In this document: one piece after another, positions 26,393 to 34,205 of the stretch
Layout of the letters: every line of letters starts with the position of its first letter
Position numbering within the stretch: position 1 is the stretch's first letter
NCBI GenBank assembly: GCA_934248055.1
Contig: CAKQKI010000001.1
Span: 372,001 to 436,000 of the forward strand
Source: an uncultured Clostridia bacterium
GTDB lineage: Bacteria; Bacillota; Clostridia; Christensenellales; Borkfalkiaceae
Reading direction: 5' to 3'
Length of the DNA stretch: 64,000 nucleotides
Notes under the pieces: model-generated
What the model saw: the letters and a program-made list of their open reading frames with translations, nothing else
What the model was told of the DNA's origin: nothing
Database searches by the model: none
Program-made: the position numbers and the translations under genes

Positions 26393-26421
26393 ATTCTAAA
26401 CCATAAAAGAAAAAAAGTAAA
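26393..26421 (-). promoter_or_regulatory. comM operon promoter
   Basis: Minus-strand TTTACT (26421-26416), 17-bp spacer, TAGAAT (26398-26393), 43 bases before the comM ATG. Confidence 0.7.
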
Positions 26422-26512
26422 CTGTTTTGGAGTAATTTTTTCTAATCTTTATATATAATATATTGATAACGGTTTTCACGATTTTTACTTAAATATATTT
26501 TATATATTTATA

Positions 26513-26541
26513 TTGCAAAAAATTCCGAAATAATGTATACT
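26513..26541 (+). promoter_or_regulatory. Promoter abutting the HD-protein ATG (predicted leaderless)
   Basis: TTGCAA (26513-26518), 17-bp spacer, TATACT (26536-26541), then six bases and the ATG at 26548, with a second ATG at 26551. It has the same -35 and spacing as the promoter at 12530. No ribosome binding site is present. Confidence 0.75.
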
Positions 26542-26547
26542 GTAAGT

Positions 26548-27054
26548 ATGATGAACGATTTCAAAGCGTTTTCTTTGGTTTTAAAATACGGCGGCGACAT
26601 ACTTCGTTCGAAAGAATTCCGAAAAACGAAGGATTTTATTCAGCACGGAAACGTGAGCGTTTACACTCACTCCGTGTTCGTTGCCGTAAGTTGCGTAAAA
26701 GTTGCGGCGCGCTACAAAAAAGTGGATTATAAAAGTCTCGTTTGCGGAGCGTTGCTTCACGATTATTTTTTATACGACTGGCATTTCCGCGGAGACAGAA
26801 AAGGTCTTCACGGTTTCACTCACGCCATTTGCGCTTATAAAAACGCCGAGCGCGACTTTAACCTTAATAAAATCGTAAGAAATATGATTCGTTCGCACAT
26901 GTGTCCGCTCAACCTTATTCTGCCCGCTTATCGCGAAAGTTTCATTTTATGGTATTGCGACAAGGCGTGCGCCGTTAAAGAATCGGAAAAGTCAAGGCGC
27001 AAAAGAATAAGACCGTCGCTTAAAATGAAAATAAAGGCGGCGTTAAAGGGCTGA
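26548..27054 (+). CDS. HD-domain protein (putative metal-dependent phosphohydrolase)
   Basis: 168 residues. The HD superfamily metal ligands are visible: the His in VYTHSVFVA, the His-Asp pair in GALLHDYFLYDWH, the His in IRSHMCPL and the Asp in WYCDKACA. The tail is strongly basic. Substrate unknown; related clostridial HD proteins are annotated generically as phosphohydrolases. The start is taken as the ATG just after the promoter. It is followed by ung after one base (TGATATG). Confidence 0.8.
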   Translation: MMNDFKAFSLVLKYGGDILRSKEFRKTKDFIQHGNVSVYTHSVFVAVSCVKVAARYKKVDYKSLVCGALLHDYFLYDWHFRGDRKGLHGFTHAICAYKNAERDFNLNKIVRNMIRSHMCPLNLILPAYRESFILWYCDKACAVKESEKSRRKRIRPSLKMKIKAALKG

Positions 27055-27055
27055 T

Positions 27056-27730
27056 ATGATTAAATTTTTTAACGAATGGGACGATATTCTTTCTCCCCTG
27101 TTTTCAGACGAAAAATATCTTAAAATACGCGAATTTTTAAAGCGTGAATATTCTTCGCGCGAAATTTACCCCGATATGCGCGACATATTTTCCTGCTTTA
27201 AAAAAACGCCTTACAAAAACGTTAAAGCCGTTATTCTCGGTCAGGACCCTTACCACGAACCCCGTCAGGCGATGGGAATGAGTTTTTCCGTTCCCGACGG
27301 AGTTCCCCTTCCGCCGTCGCTTAAAAACATTTTCAAAGAACTTTATAGCGATCTCGGCATAACTCCGCCCGAAAGCGGAGATTTAACCAAATGGGCGGAG
27401 CGCGGCGTTCTTCTTTTAAACACCGTTCTTACCGTAAGGCGCGGCGCGGCAAATTCGCATAAAGACTGCGGCTGGCAATGGTTTACCGACGAAGTTATAA
27501 AAATTCTCGGCAAAAAGGATAGCCCCGTGGCGTTTATACTCTGGGGAAGCAACGCCCGAGCGAAAAAGCAGTTTATCGATCGGAAAAAACATCTTATCGT
27601 CGAAAGCGCGCACCCTTCGCCCCTTTCGGCTTACAACGGGTTTTTCGGTTCGCGCCCGTTTTCGAAAACAAACGATTTTCTTCTTTCAAACGGAATATCG
27701 CCGATTGACTGGGACTTAAAAAATAAATAA
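27056..27730 (+). CDS. ung: Uracil-DNA glycosylase
   Basis: Family 1 UDG, 224 residues. It removes uracil from DNA. Catalytic water-activating Asp in VILGQDPYHEPRQAMG; leucine-loop region with the catalytic His in SAHPSPLSAYNGFFG. Complete. Co-transcribed with the HD-domain gene from the promoter at 26513. Confidence 0.96.
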   Translation: MIKFFNEWDDILSPLFSDEKYLKIREFLKREYSSREIYPDMRDIFSCFKKTPYKNVKAVILGQDPYHEPRQAMGMSFSVPDGVPLPPSLKNIFKELYSDLGITPPESGDLTKWAERGVLLLNTVLTVRRGAANSHKDCGWQWFTDEVIKILGKKDSPVAFILWGSNARAKKQFIDRKKHLIVESAHPSPLSAYNGFFGSRPFSKTNDFLLSNGISPIDWDLKNK

Positions 27731-27755
27731 AAACATAAAATAAACCATATTACCG

Positions 27756-27784
27756 TTGACTTGACGGAAAAACAGGCGTATAAT
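27756..27784 (+). promoter_or_regulatory. nagB promoter
   Basis: TTGACT, 17-bp spacer, TATAAT. A ~50-base leader follows, with an AAGGAG site before the ATG at 27843. Confidence 0.85.
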
Positions 27785-27842
27785 TTAATTAGTTTGGGCG
27801 GCGCGGCACGATAACGCTGCCGTAAAAAAGGAGATTTATAAT

Positions 27843-28571
27843 ATGAAAGTTATAATTGCCGAAAATTACGACGATTTAAGCGCAAAAGCGTATGAAGTGA
27901 TGAAAGAAGTAATCACGTCGAAAAAAGACGCGGTACTCGGTCTTGCAACGGGTTCGAGTCCCATAGGTCTTTATAAATGCATGATTAAAGATTACGAAGC
28001 AGGCAACGTTTCTTATAAAAACGTTCATTCGGTAAACCTTGACGAGTATATCGGTCAGGGCGTCGGCGACGAGCAAAGTTACGTTGAATTTATGAGAAAC
28101 AATCTTTTCAATCATATCGACATCGACCTTAAAAACACCGATCTCCCCTGCGGAAAATGCGCCGACTTGCAAAAAGAATGTGACAGATACAATAAAAAAC
28201 TTGCTGCGACTACCGTTGATATTCAGGTTCTCGGAATAGGCTCGAACGGTCACATAGGCTTTAACGAGCCGAATACGCCTTTCGGTTCTTTAACCCACGT
28301 AGTCGACCTTACCGAAAACACTATCAAAGACAACGCTCGTTTCTTTAAATCGATTGACGAAGTTCCCACCAAGGCAATTTCTATGGGAATAAAGAACGTT
28401 ATGAACGCAAAGAAAATTCTTCTCGTTGCGTCGGGCGCGAACAAGGCTGCCGCTATTAAAGCGACTATAGAAGGTCCCGTTACCGAAAAAGTTCCCGCTT
28501 CCGTTCTTCAACTCCACCCCGACTGCGTTATCGTAATCGATAAAGCCGCGGCTTCGGAACTTTCAAAATAA
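27843..28571 (+). CDS. nagB: Glucosamine-6-phosphate deaminase
   Basis: Converts glucosamine-6-phosphate to fructose-6-phosphate and ammonia, 242 residues. Phosphate loop LGLATGSSPIGLYK, catalytic base region NLDEYIG, and the LGIGSNGHIGFNEP motif with the active-site His. The short C-terminus suggests a monomeric, non-allosteric form, as in Bacillus. It is monocistronic between its own promoter and a strong terminator. Confidence 0.96.
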   Translation: MKVIIAENYDDLSAKAYEVMKEVITSKKDAVLGLATGSSPIGLYKCMIKDYEAGNVSYKNVHSVNLDEYIGQGVGDEQSYVEFMRNNLFNHIDIDLKNTDLPCGKCADLQKECDRYNKKLAATTVDIQVLGIGSNGHIGFNEPNTPFGSLTHVVDLTENTIKDNARFFKSIDEVPTKAISMGIKNVMNAKKILLVASGANKAAAIKATIEGPVTEKVPASVLQLHPDCVIVIDKAAASELSK

Positions 28572-28582
28572 TATATAAAACC

Positions 28583-28620
28583 CCGTGATTTACAAAAACC
28601 GTAAATCACGGAATTTTTTT
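28583..28620 (+). terminator. nagB terminator
   Basis: Perfect 11-bp stem (28583-28593 with 28601-28611), 7-base loop and a 7-T tail. Confidence 0.92.
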
Positions 28621-28638
28621 ATGCCGTTTTATTTTTTT

Positions 28639-28678
28639 AACCGCAAGCAATCGGGGTCAGACGCAGTCGCTTGCGGCT
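28639..28678. repeat. Inverted repeat between convergent nagB and the 990-residue gene
   Basis: A 10-bp stem (8 perfect Watson-Crick core pairs, 28641-28648 with 28669-28676) with a 20-base loop, just after the stop of the 990-residue gene. It lacks a T tract in either direction, so it is not a canonical terminator. It may be a 3'-end stabilising hairpin. Confidence 0.4.
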
Positions 28679-28685
28679 AAAAGCC

Positions 28686-31658
28686 TTACATTACGCTCGC
28701 TATTTTATCAAAAAACGCTTCTATCGTAAACTCGCGCCAGCCGTTCATAACGGGATTACTGTCGAATTTAGTCTGCGCTTGCGAAGATATAGGCAAAACG
28801 TTTGCGTTTATCAATTCGCCTATCGTTTTATTATGAAAAGCAGCGTTTACCCTGCCCGCCACGTCCGCAACGGGTATATCGCCTTTACTCGTTTCGCCTT
28901 TTGCGGGGTCGAAATCGAGTATACCGAAAACGCCGTCGGAAGTATTGACGCCGAAGTCGCCGAGAGTAAAATCGTTTACGTTAAAACCGTTTTGAGAAAA
29001 ACTCTCTATGGTATAATCCGCTATTTTTGCATTCGCACCCGAAATCGCAACTCCTTCTTTTTTCCACACTCCGTCAATCAAATCGTAGCCCATAACGGTG
29101 CCGAATTTCATAGCGTTTATACTGCTCGTAAGTTCGGTAATTTTAGTATTTTCAAGCGCGGTTAAAACGGTTGAGCCGCTCGTTGCGACAACGTCGCCGA
29201 GTTTAAGATTGTTCACGTTTTCGGCAAGAGAACCGACGGTGGAATCTTGTAACGCGCACAAAATTTTATTATTTTCGGGAATTTCGGTCAACTGCGAAAT
29301 TTTCAGATTGTTGAACGTTGCGGGGTCCGATAAATCGCCTATCGTTTTATCCTTTAACGCGTTAAGTATTTTAGACGACGAAGTATCGGGAATAAAATCG
29401 CTGATTCTAATATCGTTGAACGCGTTTGCGTTTTTAAGGTCTTTAAGTGTTTTTTCGCCGAGCCTTGTAAGAACCGCCGAACCCGCGGTATCGACTATTT
29501 CGTTTACTTTGATATTGTCGAAAGTTTCCTGCTTATTGAGATCTGCTATCGTATATCCGCTTAATTTTCTTAAAATCGACGGGCTTGCCGCGTTTACCGT
29601 CATAATCTCCCCGATTTTAAGTCCGTTTATAAAATCAGGGGCTGAAAGTTCCGAAATTTTCTTATTTTTTATCGTTTTTAAAAATTCGGGGCTGCTTTCT
29701 TCTATCGTTATCAAAGAAGAAATTTTCAGGTTATCCGCTTTACTCTTCAAATTGAGCGTTCCGTCAAGAATTTCCGACATTTTTATATCGGCAATCATCG
29801 CGTTAAGTTCGGAAACGGCGTTGCCGCCGCCGTCTTTCCACGAAGAACCGTCACGCGTGTAACCCATGAGTTCGCCGACGTAAGAATCGGCAAGTATATC
29901 GTCGAGATTAAATTCGGTTTCGCCGTTTATAAGAGTTGAAATTTCGATATTCGCAAGATTATTGTAAATTGCTTCTACGTCAACGCCGCCTTTCGACCAC
30001 CTGAATTTATCCGTTTTTATATGAGTATGCGCTTCCGGGCAACCTTCTTCGCATGCGGATTCGATAATCTCGCCTTTACTATATCCGAGAACGTCGCCGA
30101 AATAAACTCCTTTCATTGCGCCCGCTATATTAAAACCGTTCGTTAAATCGGTAATTTTGTAATCGTAAAGGTTAGCCATAACCTTACCGCTCAGGTCTGT
30201 TTCGGGAGCGGGAACGCCGTCTTTCATCCATACGCCGCCTTCCTTTTTATAGCCTAAAAATTCCCCTACGTAAAGATCGTTTATAATGCCTTCTATATCT
30301 AATCCTTCGCCGTTCAATGCCGACACGAACGAAAGGTTTGAAAGCCTGTTGAAAAATTCGGTTGCTTTTTTACCGCCTTTTTGCCATAAATAGTTATGCT
30401 TGTGACCTTCGCCCGTAACGCCGCAATCGGGACTACAATATCCCGTTTCTCCGCTCGGCGTAACCTTTTCGTAGCCGAGCATAGAGCCGAGATAAACCCC
30501 TTCGGCAATATCCGCAAGCCTGAAATCGCCGCCCGACCCCATACTCATAAGATCGCCCACGCTTCTTTTAACGAGATTAAGCATAATCAGATCCTGAGCG
30601 GTTACGCTACTTAAAGGAGTATACTCTCCGCCGTTTTCGGCGTACCAACCTTCCTTGCAACCAACGCCGCCGTCGTGCACGGGGCAATCGGCGTCGTTCG
30701 AGCCGCTGCAATATTTATAACCTAAAAGATTGCCTATTTTTATCTTTGCGAGTAATTTTTCTATGCTGAAAGAAGCGCTTCCGTCTTCGTTCTTTTCAAA
30801 CAGTTCTTTAACGAGCATATCGTCGAGCGACGAAAGATTTTCTTTTGTATTTATATAAGACTCTTCTCCGCCGAGCCCCGCGAGCGAAGCGATGAATTCT
30901 TTAAGTTCGGCGTTTCCTACGTCTTTCAGGTTGCCGTCGTTTAACTCGTCGTAAATATCGAATTTTTCTTTCGATTTATCGAGATAATCGGTAACTACCG
31001 AAAATTTAACGTTGCCTAAAAGATTTAAAGAGTATTCGGCTTTAACGTTGTTTTCGTTGGTAATAAAGGAGTAAACGTAATCGTTTAAAGCCGCGTCGAA
31101 ACGTTCTTCGAACCCGGACGACCAAACCGCGCCTACTTTGAAATTTCTCAATTCCGAATAAATATTAAGTCTTCCGCTTTTATCTTTGCTTATCGCTTTC
31201 CCGAACGATTTATTTCTCAGTTCTTCGCGGATATGCGACGAAAAAACGGGGTAAACACCGTTTTTTTGCGGTATAAAAGCAAAAACCGCGCCGAAATTAA
31301 GTTCGTCAAGCCCGTTTTTGGAGAATAAAAGCGCGGGCGACAAGCCTTCGAGCGATTTATAATCTTCGCTTTCTTCGTCGAATTTAACGCCGAATTGTTT
31401 TATTACGGATAAAACGTCAACCCCTTCTTCTTTCAGTTTTTCGAAAGTATATTCGTCGCTGCCCGCTTTAACCATAAGCGCGATAAGTTCTTCGGTTGTA
31501 AGATTGCCTAAGGTATCGTCTTTTACGGCGCCCGTATTTTTAAGCGGAACGTTTTTAAACGCCCAGTACGCACCGCCCGCTATTCCCGCCACCGTAAACA
31601 CGACGGCGAAAACCATGCCGAGCAAAAACGCGACTGCTCTTCTCGTAAAATTACCCAT
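28686..31658 (-). CDS. Membrane-anchored repeat protein of unknown function (990 aa)
   Basis: One N-terminal transmembrane helix (residues ~8-32, after a TRR basic start) leaves ~950 residues outside the cell. Two repeat types are visible. Type A occurs six times as [VLSK]-x-[FVI]-G-x-[LVM]-[LM]-GY followed by a variable loop and usually W-x-[KD]; three of the loops carry Cys/His insertions (CSGSNDADCPVHDGGVGC, YCSPDCGVTGEGHKH, CEEGCPEAHTH). Type B occurs about six times in tandem between residues ~650 and ~860, period ~33-37, pattern NN[LI]K[IV]S[DQ]L...[IV]L.AL.DKTI.DL. No enzyme motif, sorting signal or lipobox is seen. It ends the rplI-alaR-alaT operon, eight bases overlapping alaT. I do not recognise a named family. 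Confidence 0.75.
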   Translation of the reverse strand: MGNFTRRAVAFLLGMVFAVVFTVAGIAGGAYWAFKNVPLKNTGAVKDDTLGNLTTEELIALMVKAGSDEYTFEKLKEEGVDVLSVIKQFGVKFDEESEDYKSLEGLSPALLFSKNGLDELNFGAVFAFIPQKNGVYPVFSSHIREELRNKSFGKAISKDKSGRLNIYSELRNFKVGAVWSSGFEERFDAALNDYVYSFITNENNVKAEYSLNLLGNVKFSVVTDYLDKSKEKFDIYDELNDGNLKDVGNAELKEFIASLAGLGGEESYINTKENLSSLDDMLVKELFEKNEDGSASFSIEKLLAKIKIGNLLGYKYCSGSNDADCPVHDGGVGCKEGWYAENGGEYTPLSSVTAQDLIMLNLVKRSVGDLMSMGSGGDFRLADIAEGVYLGSMLGYEKVTPSGETGYCSPDCGVTGEGHKHNYLWQKGGKKATEFFNRLSNLSFVSALNGEGLDIEGIINDLYVGEFLGYKKEGGVWMKDGVPAPETDLSGKVMANLYDYKITDLTNGFNIAGAMKGVYFGDVLGYSKGEIIESACEEGCPEAHTHIKTDKFRWSKGGVDVEAIYNNLANIEISTLINGETEFNLDDILADSYVGELMGYTRDGSSWKDGGGNAVSELNAMIADIKMSEILDGTLNLKSKADNLKISSLITIEESSPEFLKTIKNKKISELSAPDFINGLKIGEIMTVNAASPSILRKLSGYTIADLNKQETFDNIKVNEIVDTAGSAVLTRLGEKTLKDLKNANAFNDIRISDFIPDTSSSKILNALKDKTIGDLSDPATFNNLKISQLTEIPENNKILCALQDSTVGSLAENVNNLKLGDVVATSGSTVLTALENTKITELTSSINAMKFGTVMGYDLIDGVWKKEGVAISGANAKIADYTIESFSQNGFNVNDFTLGDFGVNTSDGVFGILDFDPAKGETSKGDIPVADVAGRVNAAFHNKTIGELINANVLPISSQAQTKFDSNPVMNGWREFTIEAFFDKIASVM

Positions 31659-32850
31659 TTATATCCCCTTTAACCTTTTCGGTTTTCAGTTCGTTAACAA
31701 ATTCTTTAATAAGTTCCGCCGCTTTCATTAAACTTTTCATCGAATACGCGTAAGAACATCTGACGTAATACCTGCCGCTTTCGCCGAACGCGTCTCCCGG
31801 GACAACCGCAACTTTTTTGCTTTTCAGTAACTCCGTGGCAAACTCCTGCCCGTCAAGCCCCGTGCTTTTTACGCTCGGGAAAACGTAAAACGCGCCTTGC
31901 GGCTCGAAACATTCAAGACCCATTCCGTTGAACGCCTTTACCATGAATTTTCTGCGCGCGTCGTATTCGGAACGCATTTCTTCGACAACGGAATAATCGT
32001 CTTCGCGTCCGTTTCTGAGCGCGGCAAGCGCGGCGTACTGCGAAAACGTGGGGGCGCACATTATAGCGTACTGATGAATTTTAAGCATTGCGCCGAGAAG
32101 GTCGCCTTTTGCGCAGACGTAACCCACTCTCCAGCCCGTCATCGCGAACGATTTTGAAAAACCGTTTATATAAACCACTCTTCCGCAAAGTTCTTTTACC
32201 GCGGCTATCGAAAAATGCCGTTTGCCGTAAGTAAGTTCGGAATATATTTCGTCGGTTATAACGAGTAAATCGTACTTTAATATCACGGGGACGAGCGCTT
32301 TTACGTACTCTTCTTCCATTATCGCGCCCGTAGGATTGTTCGGATACGGAAAAATTATCGCTTTGGTTTTTTTTGTGATAACCGATTCCAAACCTTCGGG
32401 CGTAATTTTAAATCCGTTTTTATCGGAACACGGCACCGCAACGGGTACTCCGCCCGACAGCGCGACGCAGGGCGCGTAAGAAACGTAACTCGGGTCGGGA
32501 ACGAGAACTTCGTCGCCCGAGTTTATGCTTGCGCGAAGAGCAAGGTCTATCGCTTCGCTCGCGCCGACGGTAACGATTGTTTCGTCGGACGAAAAGCAAA
32601 CGTCGTATCTGTTTTTTAAATACGACGAAATTTCTTTACGCAATTCGTCAAGCCCTTTATTCGAAGTGTACTGAGTGCGTCCGTCTTTAATCGTTTTTAC
32701 GCCCGCTTCGGATATTTGCCACGGCGTTATGAAATCAGGCTCGCCTACTCCTAAAGAAATAATATCTTTCGAGCCTTGGCAAAGGTCGAAAAACTTACGT
32801 ATTCCGCTCGGTTTAAGTCCGCGAGCCTTTTCGGATACGAAATCTCTCAT
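31651..32850 (-). CDS. alaT: Class I PLP aminotransferase, AlaT/PatA-like
   Basis: 399 residues, fold-type I. SLGVGEPDFITP, YPNNPTGAIMEEE, DEIYSELTYG and the PLP lysine in GFSKSFAMTGWRVGY are present, with YYVRCSYAYS at the C-terminus. It is translationally coupled (ATGA) to the upstream Lrp-type regulator. Bacillus subtilis has the same regulator-aminotransferase pair (alaR-alaT, formerly yugG-yugH), where AlaT makes alanine from pyruvate. The symbol is assigned from that context, and other amino acids are possible. Confidence 0.72.
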   Translation of the reverse strand: MRDFVSEKARGLKPSGIRKFFDLCQGSKDIISLGVGEPDFITPWQISEAGVKTIKDGRTQYTSNKGLDELRKEISSYLKNRYDVCFSSDETIVTVGASEAIDLALRASINSGDEVLVPDPSYVSYAPCVALSGGVPVAVPCSDKNGFKITPEGLESVITKKTKAIIFPYPNNPTGAIMEEEYVKALVPVILKYDLLVITDEIYSELTYGKRHFSIAAVKELCGRVVYINGFSKSFAMTGWRVGYVCAKGDLLGAMLKIHQYAIMCAPTFSQYAALAALRNGREDDYSVVEEMRSEYDARRKFMVKAFNGMGLECFEPQGAFYVFPSVKSTGLDGQEFATELLKSKKVAVVPGDAFGESGRYYVRCSYAYSMKSLMKAAELIKEFVNELKTEKVKGDING

Positions 32851-33335
32851 AAAACCAACTGCCTTTTTTCTTCTTCGTCGCTTTTCGTGGTCTGCCCTTC
32901 GATTTTATATTTTTTAAGAATAAAATGCGTGGCGCAACTGATAACGCCGTCCACTGCGGAAAGTTTTTCAGACACGAATCGCGCAATCTCGGTAAGGTTT
33001 TTTCCTTTTATAAGCACCGCAAGATCGAAAACGCCGCTCATAAGATAAAGCGACTGAACTTCTTTAAACGCGCAAAGTTCTTCGGCAAGCGCGTCGAAAC
33101 CTTTAAGTTTCTGCGGTCTTACCTTAACTTCTATCAAAGCGTCCACGTGGTCGGAATCTTCTTTTTCGGGATTGACGATTGCGGTATATTTTACTATCGT
33201 TCCGCCGTCTTCGAGATTTTTTATGGCGTCTTTGATTTTATCGTCCGTTTCGCCGAGCATTGCGGATAATTCGGAAACGGTGTATCTTGCGTTCTCCGTA
33301 AGATATTTAAGCACTTTTTTTTCAAGTTCGTTCAT
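32847..33335 (-). CDS. alaR: Lrp/AsnC family regulator, AlaR-like
   Basis: 162 residues from the ATG at 33335, chosen because GAGGTG sits five bases upstream; an ORF start 12 bases earlier is not needed. N-terminal winged helix (KKVLKYLTENARYTVSELSAM) and C-terminal RAM/AsnC ligand domain (VKVRPQKLKGFDALAEEL, LMSGVFDLAVLIKG). Probably an amino-acid-responsive regulator of the downstream aminotransferase. The tail is unusually charged (TTKSDEEEKRQLVL). Confidence 0.8.
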   Translation of the reverse strand: MNELEKKVLKYLTENARYTVSELSAMLGETDDKIKDAIKNLEDGGTIVKYTAIVNPEKEDSDHVDALIEVKVRPQKLKGFDALAEELCAFKEVQSLYLMSGVFDLAVLIKGKNLTEIARFVSEKLSAVDGVISCATHFILKKYKIEGQTTKSDEEEKRQLVL

Positions 33336-33346
33336 AGCGCACCTCA

Positions 33347-33790
33347 CTATTCGGGGATTACGTTCACTTTTATTTTAGCGGACGCGTCCTGTAAAAATTT
33401 AATTTCAACCGTGTAAACGCCCACGTTTTTAATAGGGTCTTTAAGAATTACTTTTTTCTTGTCGACGGTAAAACCGCTTTCGGAAACGGCGTCTGCAATT
33501 TCTTTTGAAGTTACCGAGCCGAAAATCTTTCCGTTTTCGCCGCACCTTATTCTGAGTTTTATTTCTTTACCGTTCAAAGCGGCGGCGCGCGCTTTAAGTT
33601 CTTTTATTTCTTCCTGCCTGTGAAATTCTTCCGCGCTCTTTTTTATGTTAAGACTGTTTATTTTTACCGAAGTTCCTTCTTCCGCCACGCCTTTTTTTAT
33701 AAGACAGTTGCGGGCGTAGCCGTCTGCCACTTCTTTAACTTCGCCTGCTTTGCCGAGTCCTTTAACGTCTTTAAGTAAAATTACTTTCAT
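33347..33790 (-). CDS. rplI: Ribosomal protein L9
   Basis: 147 residues: N-terminal domain MKVILLKDVKGLGKAGEV and GYARNCLIKKG, a long connecting helix and the C-terminal rRNA-binding domain (GENGKIFGSVTSKEIADAV). AAGGAGG precedes the ATG. It heads the operon with alaR, alaT and the 990-residue protein. Confidence 0.97.
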   Translation of the reverse strand: MKVILLKDVKGLGKAGEVKEVADGYARNCLIKKGVAEEGTSVKINSLNIKKSAEEFHRQEEIKELKARAAALNGKEIKLRIRCGENGKIFGSVTSKEIADAVSESGFTVDKKKVILKDPIKNVGVYTVEIKFLQDASAKIKVNVIPE

Positions 33791-33833
33791 AATTCCGACC
33801 TCCTTGAATTTATAATATCATTTTATTATATCA

Positions 33834-33862
33834 TAATAAAACAAAACGAGCGATTTGTCAAC
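33834..33862 (-). promoter_or_regulatory. rplI operon promoter
   Basis: Minus-strand TTGACA (33862-33857), 17-bp spacer, TATTAT (33839-33834), ~45 bases before the rplI ATG. Near-consensus. Confidence 0.85.
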
Positions 33863-33910
33863 GGATAACGGGTAACAAAACGGCTCATAATAATATAAAA
33901 GGAGGAATTT

Positions 33911-34057
33911 ATGGAAAAAAATTATATAAATTGCGACGTTTGCGAATGTAAATTCAACAAACTCGGCAGAGAATGCTCTTTAAATAAGGTTAAAATAACC
34001 AAAGATTGCACCGACTGCACTTGTTGCGAAAGTTTTTCTAATAAAAACGCCGACTGA
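33911..34057 (+). CDS. DUF1540 small Cys-rich protein
   Basis: 48 residues, eight of them cysteine: NCDVCECKF, then REC, then CTDCTCCESF. The spacing fits the DUF1540 domain (CxxxxCxxN...C...TxCxxF-like), small putative metal-binding proteins common in Firmicutes, often linked to sporulation or envelope but without proven function. AAAAGGAGG lies five bases before the ATG, and a strong terminator follows, so it is a genuine single gene although short. Confidence 0.85.
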   Translation: MEKNYINCDVCECKFNKLGRECSLNKVKITKDCTDCTCCESFSNKNAD

Positions 34058-34062
34058 ACGTC

Positions 34063-34091
34063 CGCCCGCTTTTTGCGGGCGAATTTTTATT
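34063..34091 (+). terminator. DUF1540 terminator
   Basis: Perfect 7-bp GC stem (34063-34069 with 34075-34081), TTTTT loop and an AATTTTTATTT tail, six bases after the stop codon. Confidence 0.9.
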
Positions 34092-34097
34092 TATTTG

Positions 34098-34126
34098 TTT
34101 ACAAAATCAAAAAAATATGATAATAT
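34098..34126 (+). promoter_or_regulatory. Probable promoter of the CvpA-like gene
   Basis: TTTACA, 17-bp spacer, TAATAT. It is followed by a ~70-base leader with GAAGGGGG before the ATG at 34206. Several alternative -10 registers exist in this AT-rich stretch. Confidence 0.5.
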
Positions 34127-34205
34127 AACGATATGGCGAAGTTAACTTTTTAAAACGGGTTTTAAATTTGCCGATTACATCTTACTCTTCGAAGGGGGTT
34201 TTTAT

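Noticed and set aside
27945..27965. A GGTTCGAGTCCC-like string resembling a tRNA T-arm
   Set aside because: It encodes ATGSSPIG of NagB; no acceptor stem or anticodon arm can be built around it.
28639..28678. Terminator of the 990-residue gene
   Set aside because: The stem is good, but no T tract follows on either strand, so it is listed only as an inverted repeat.
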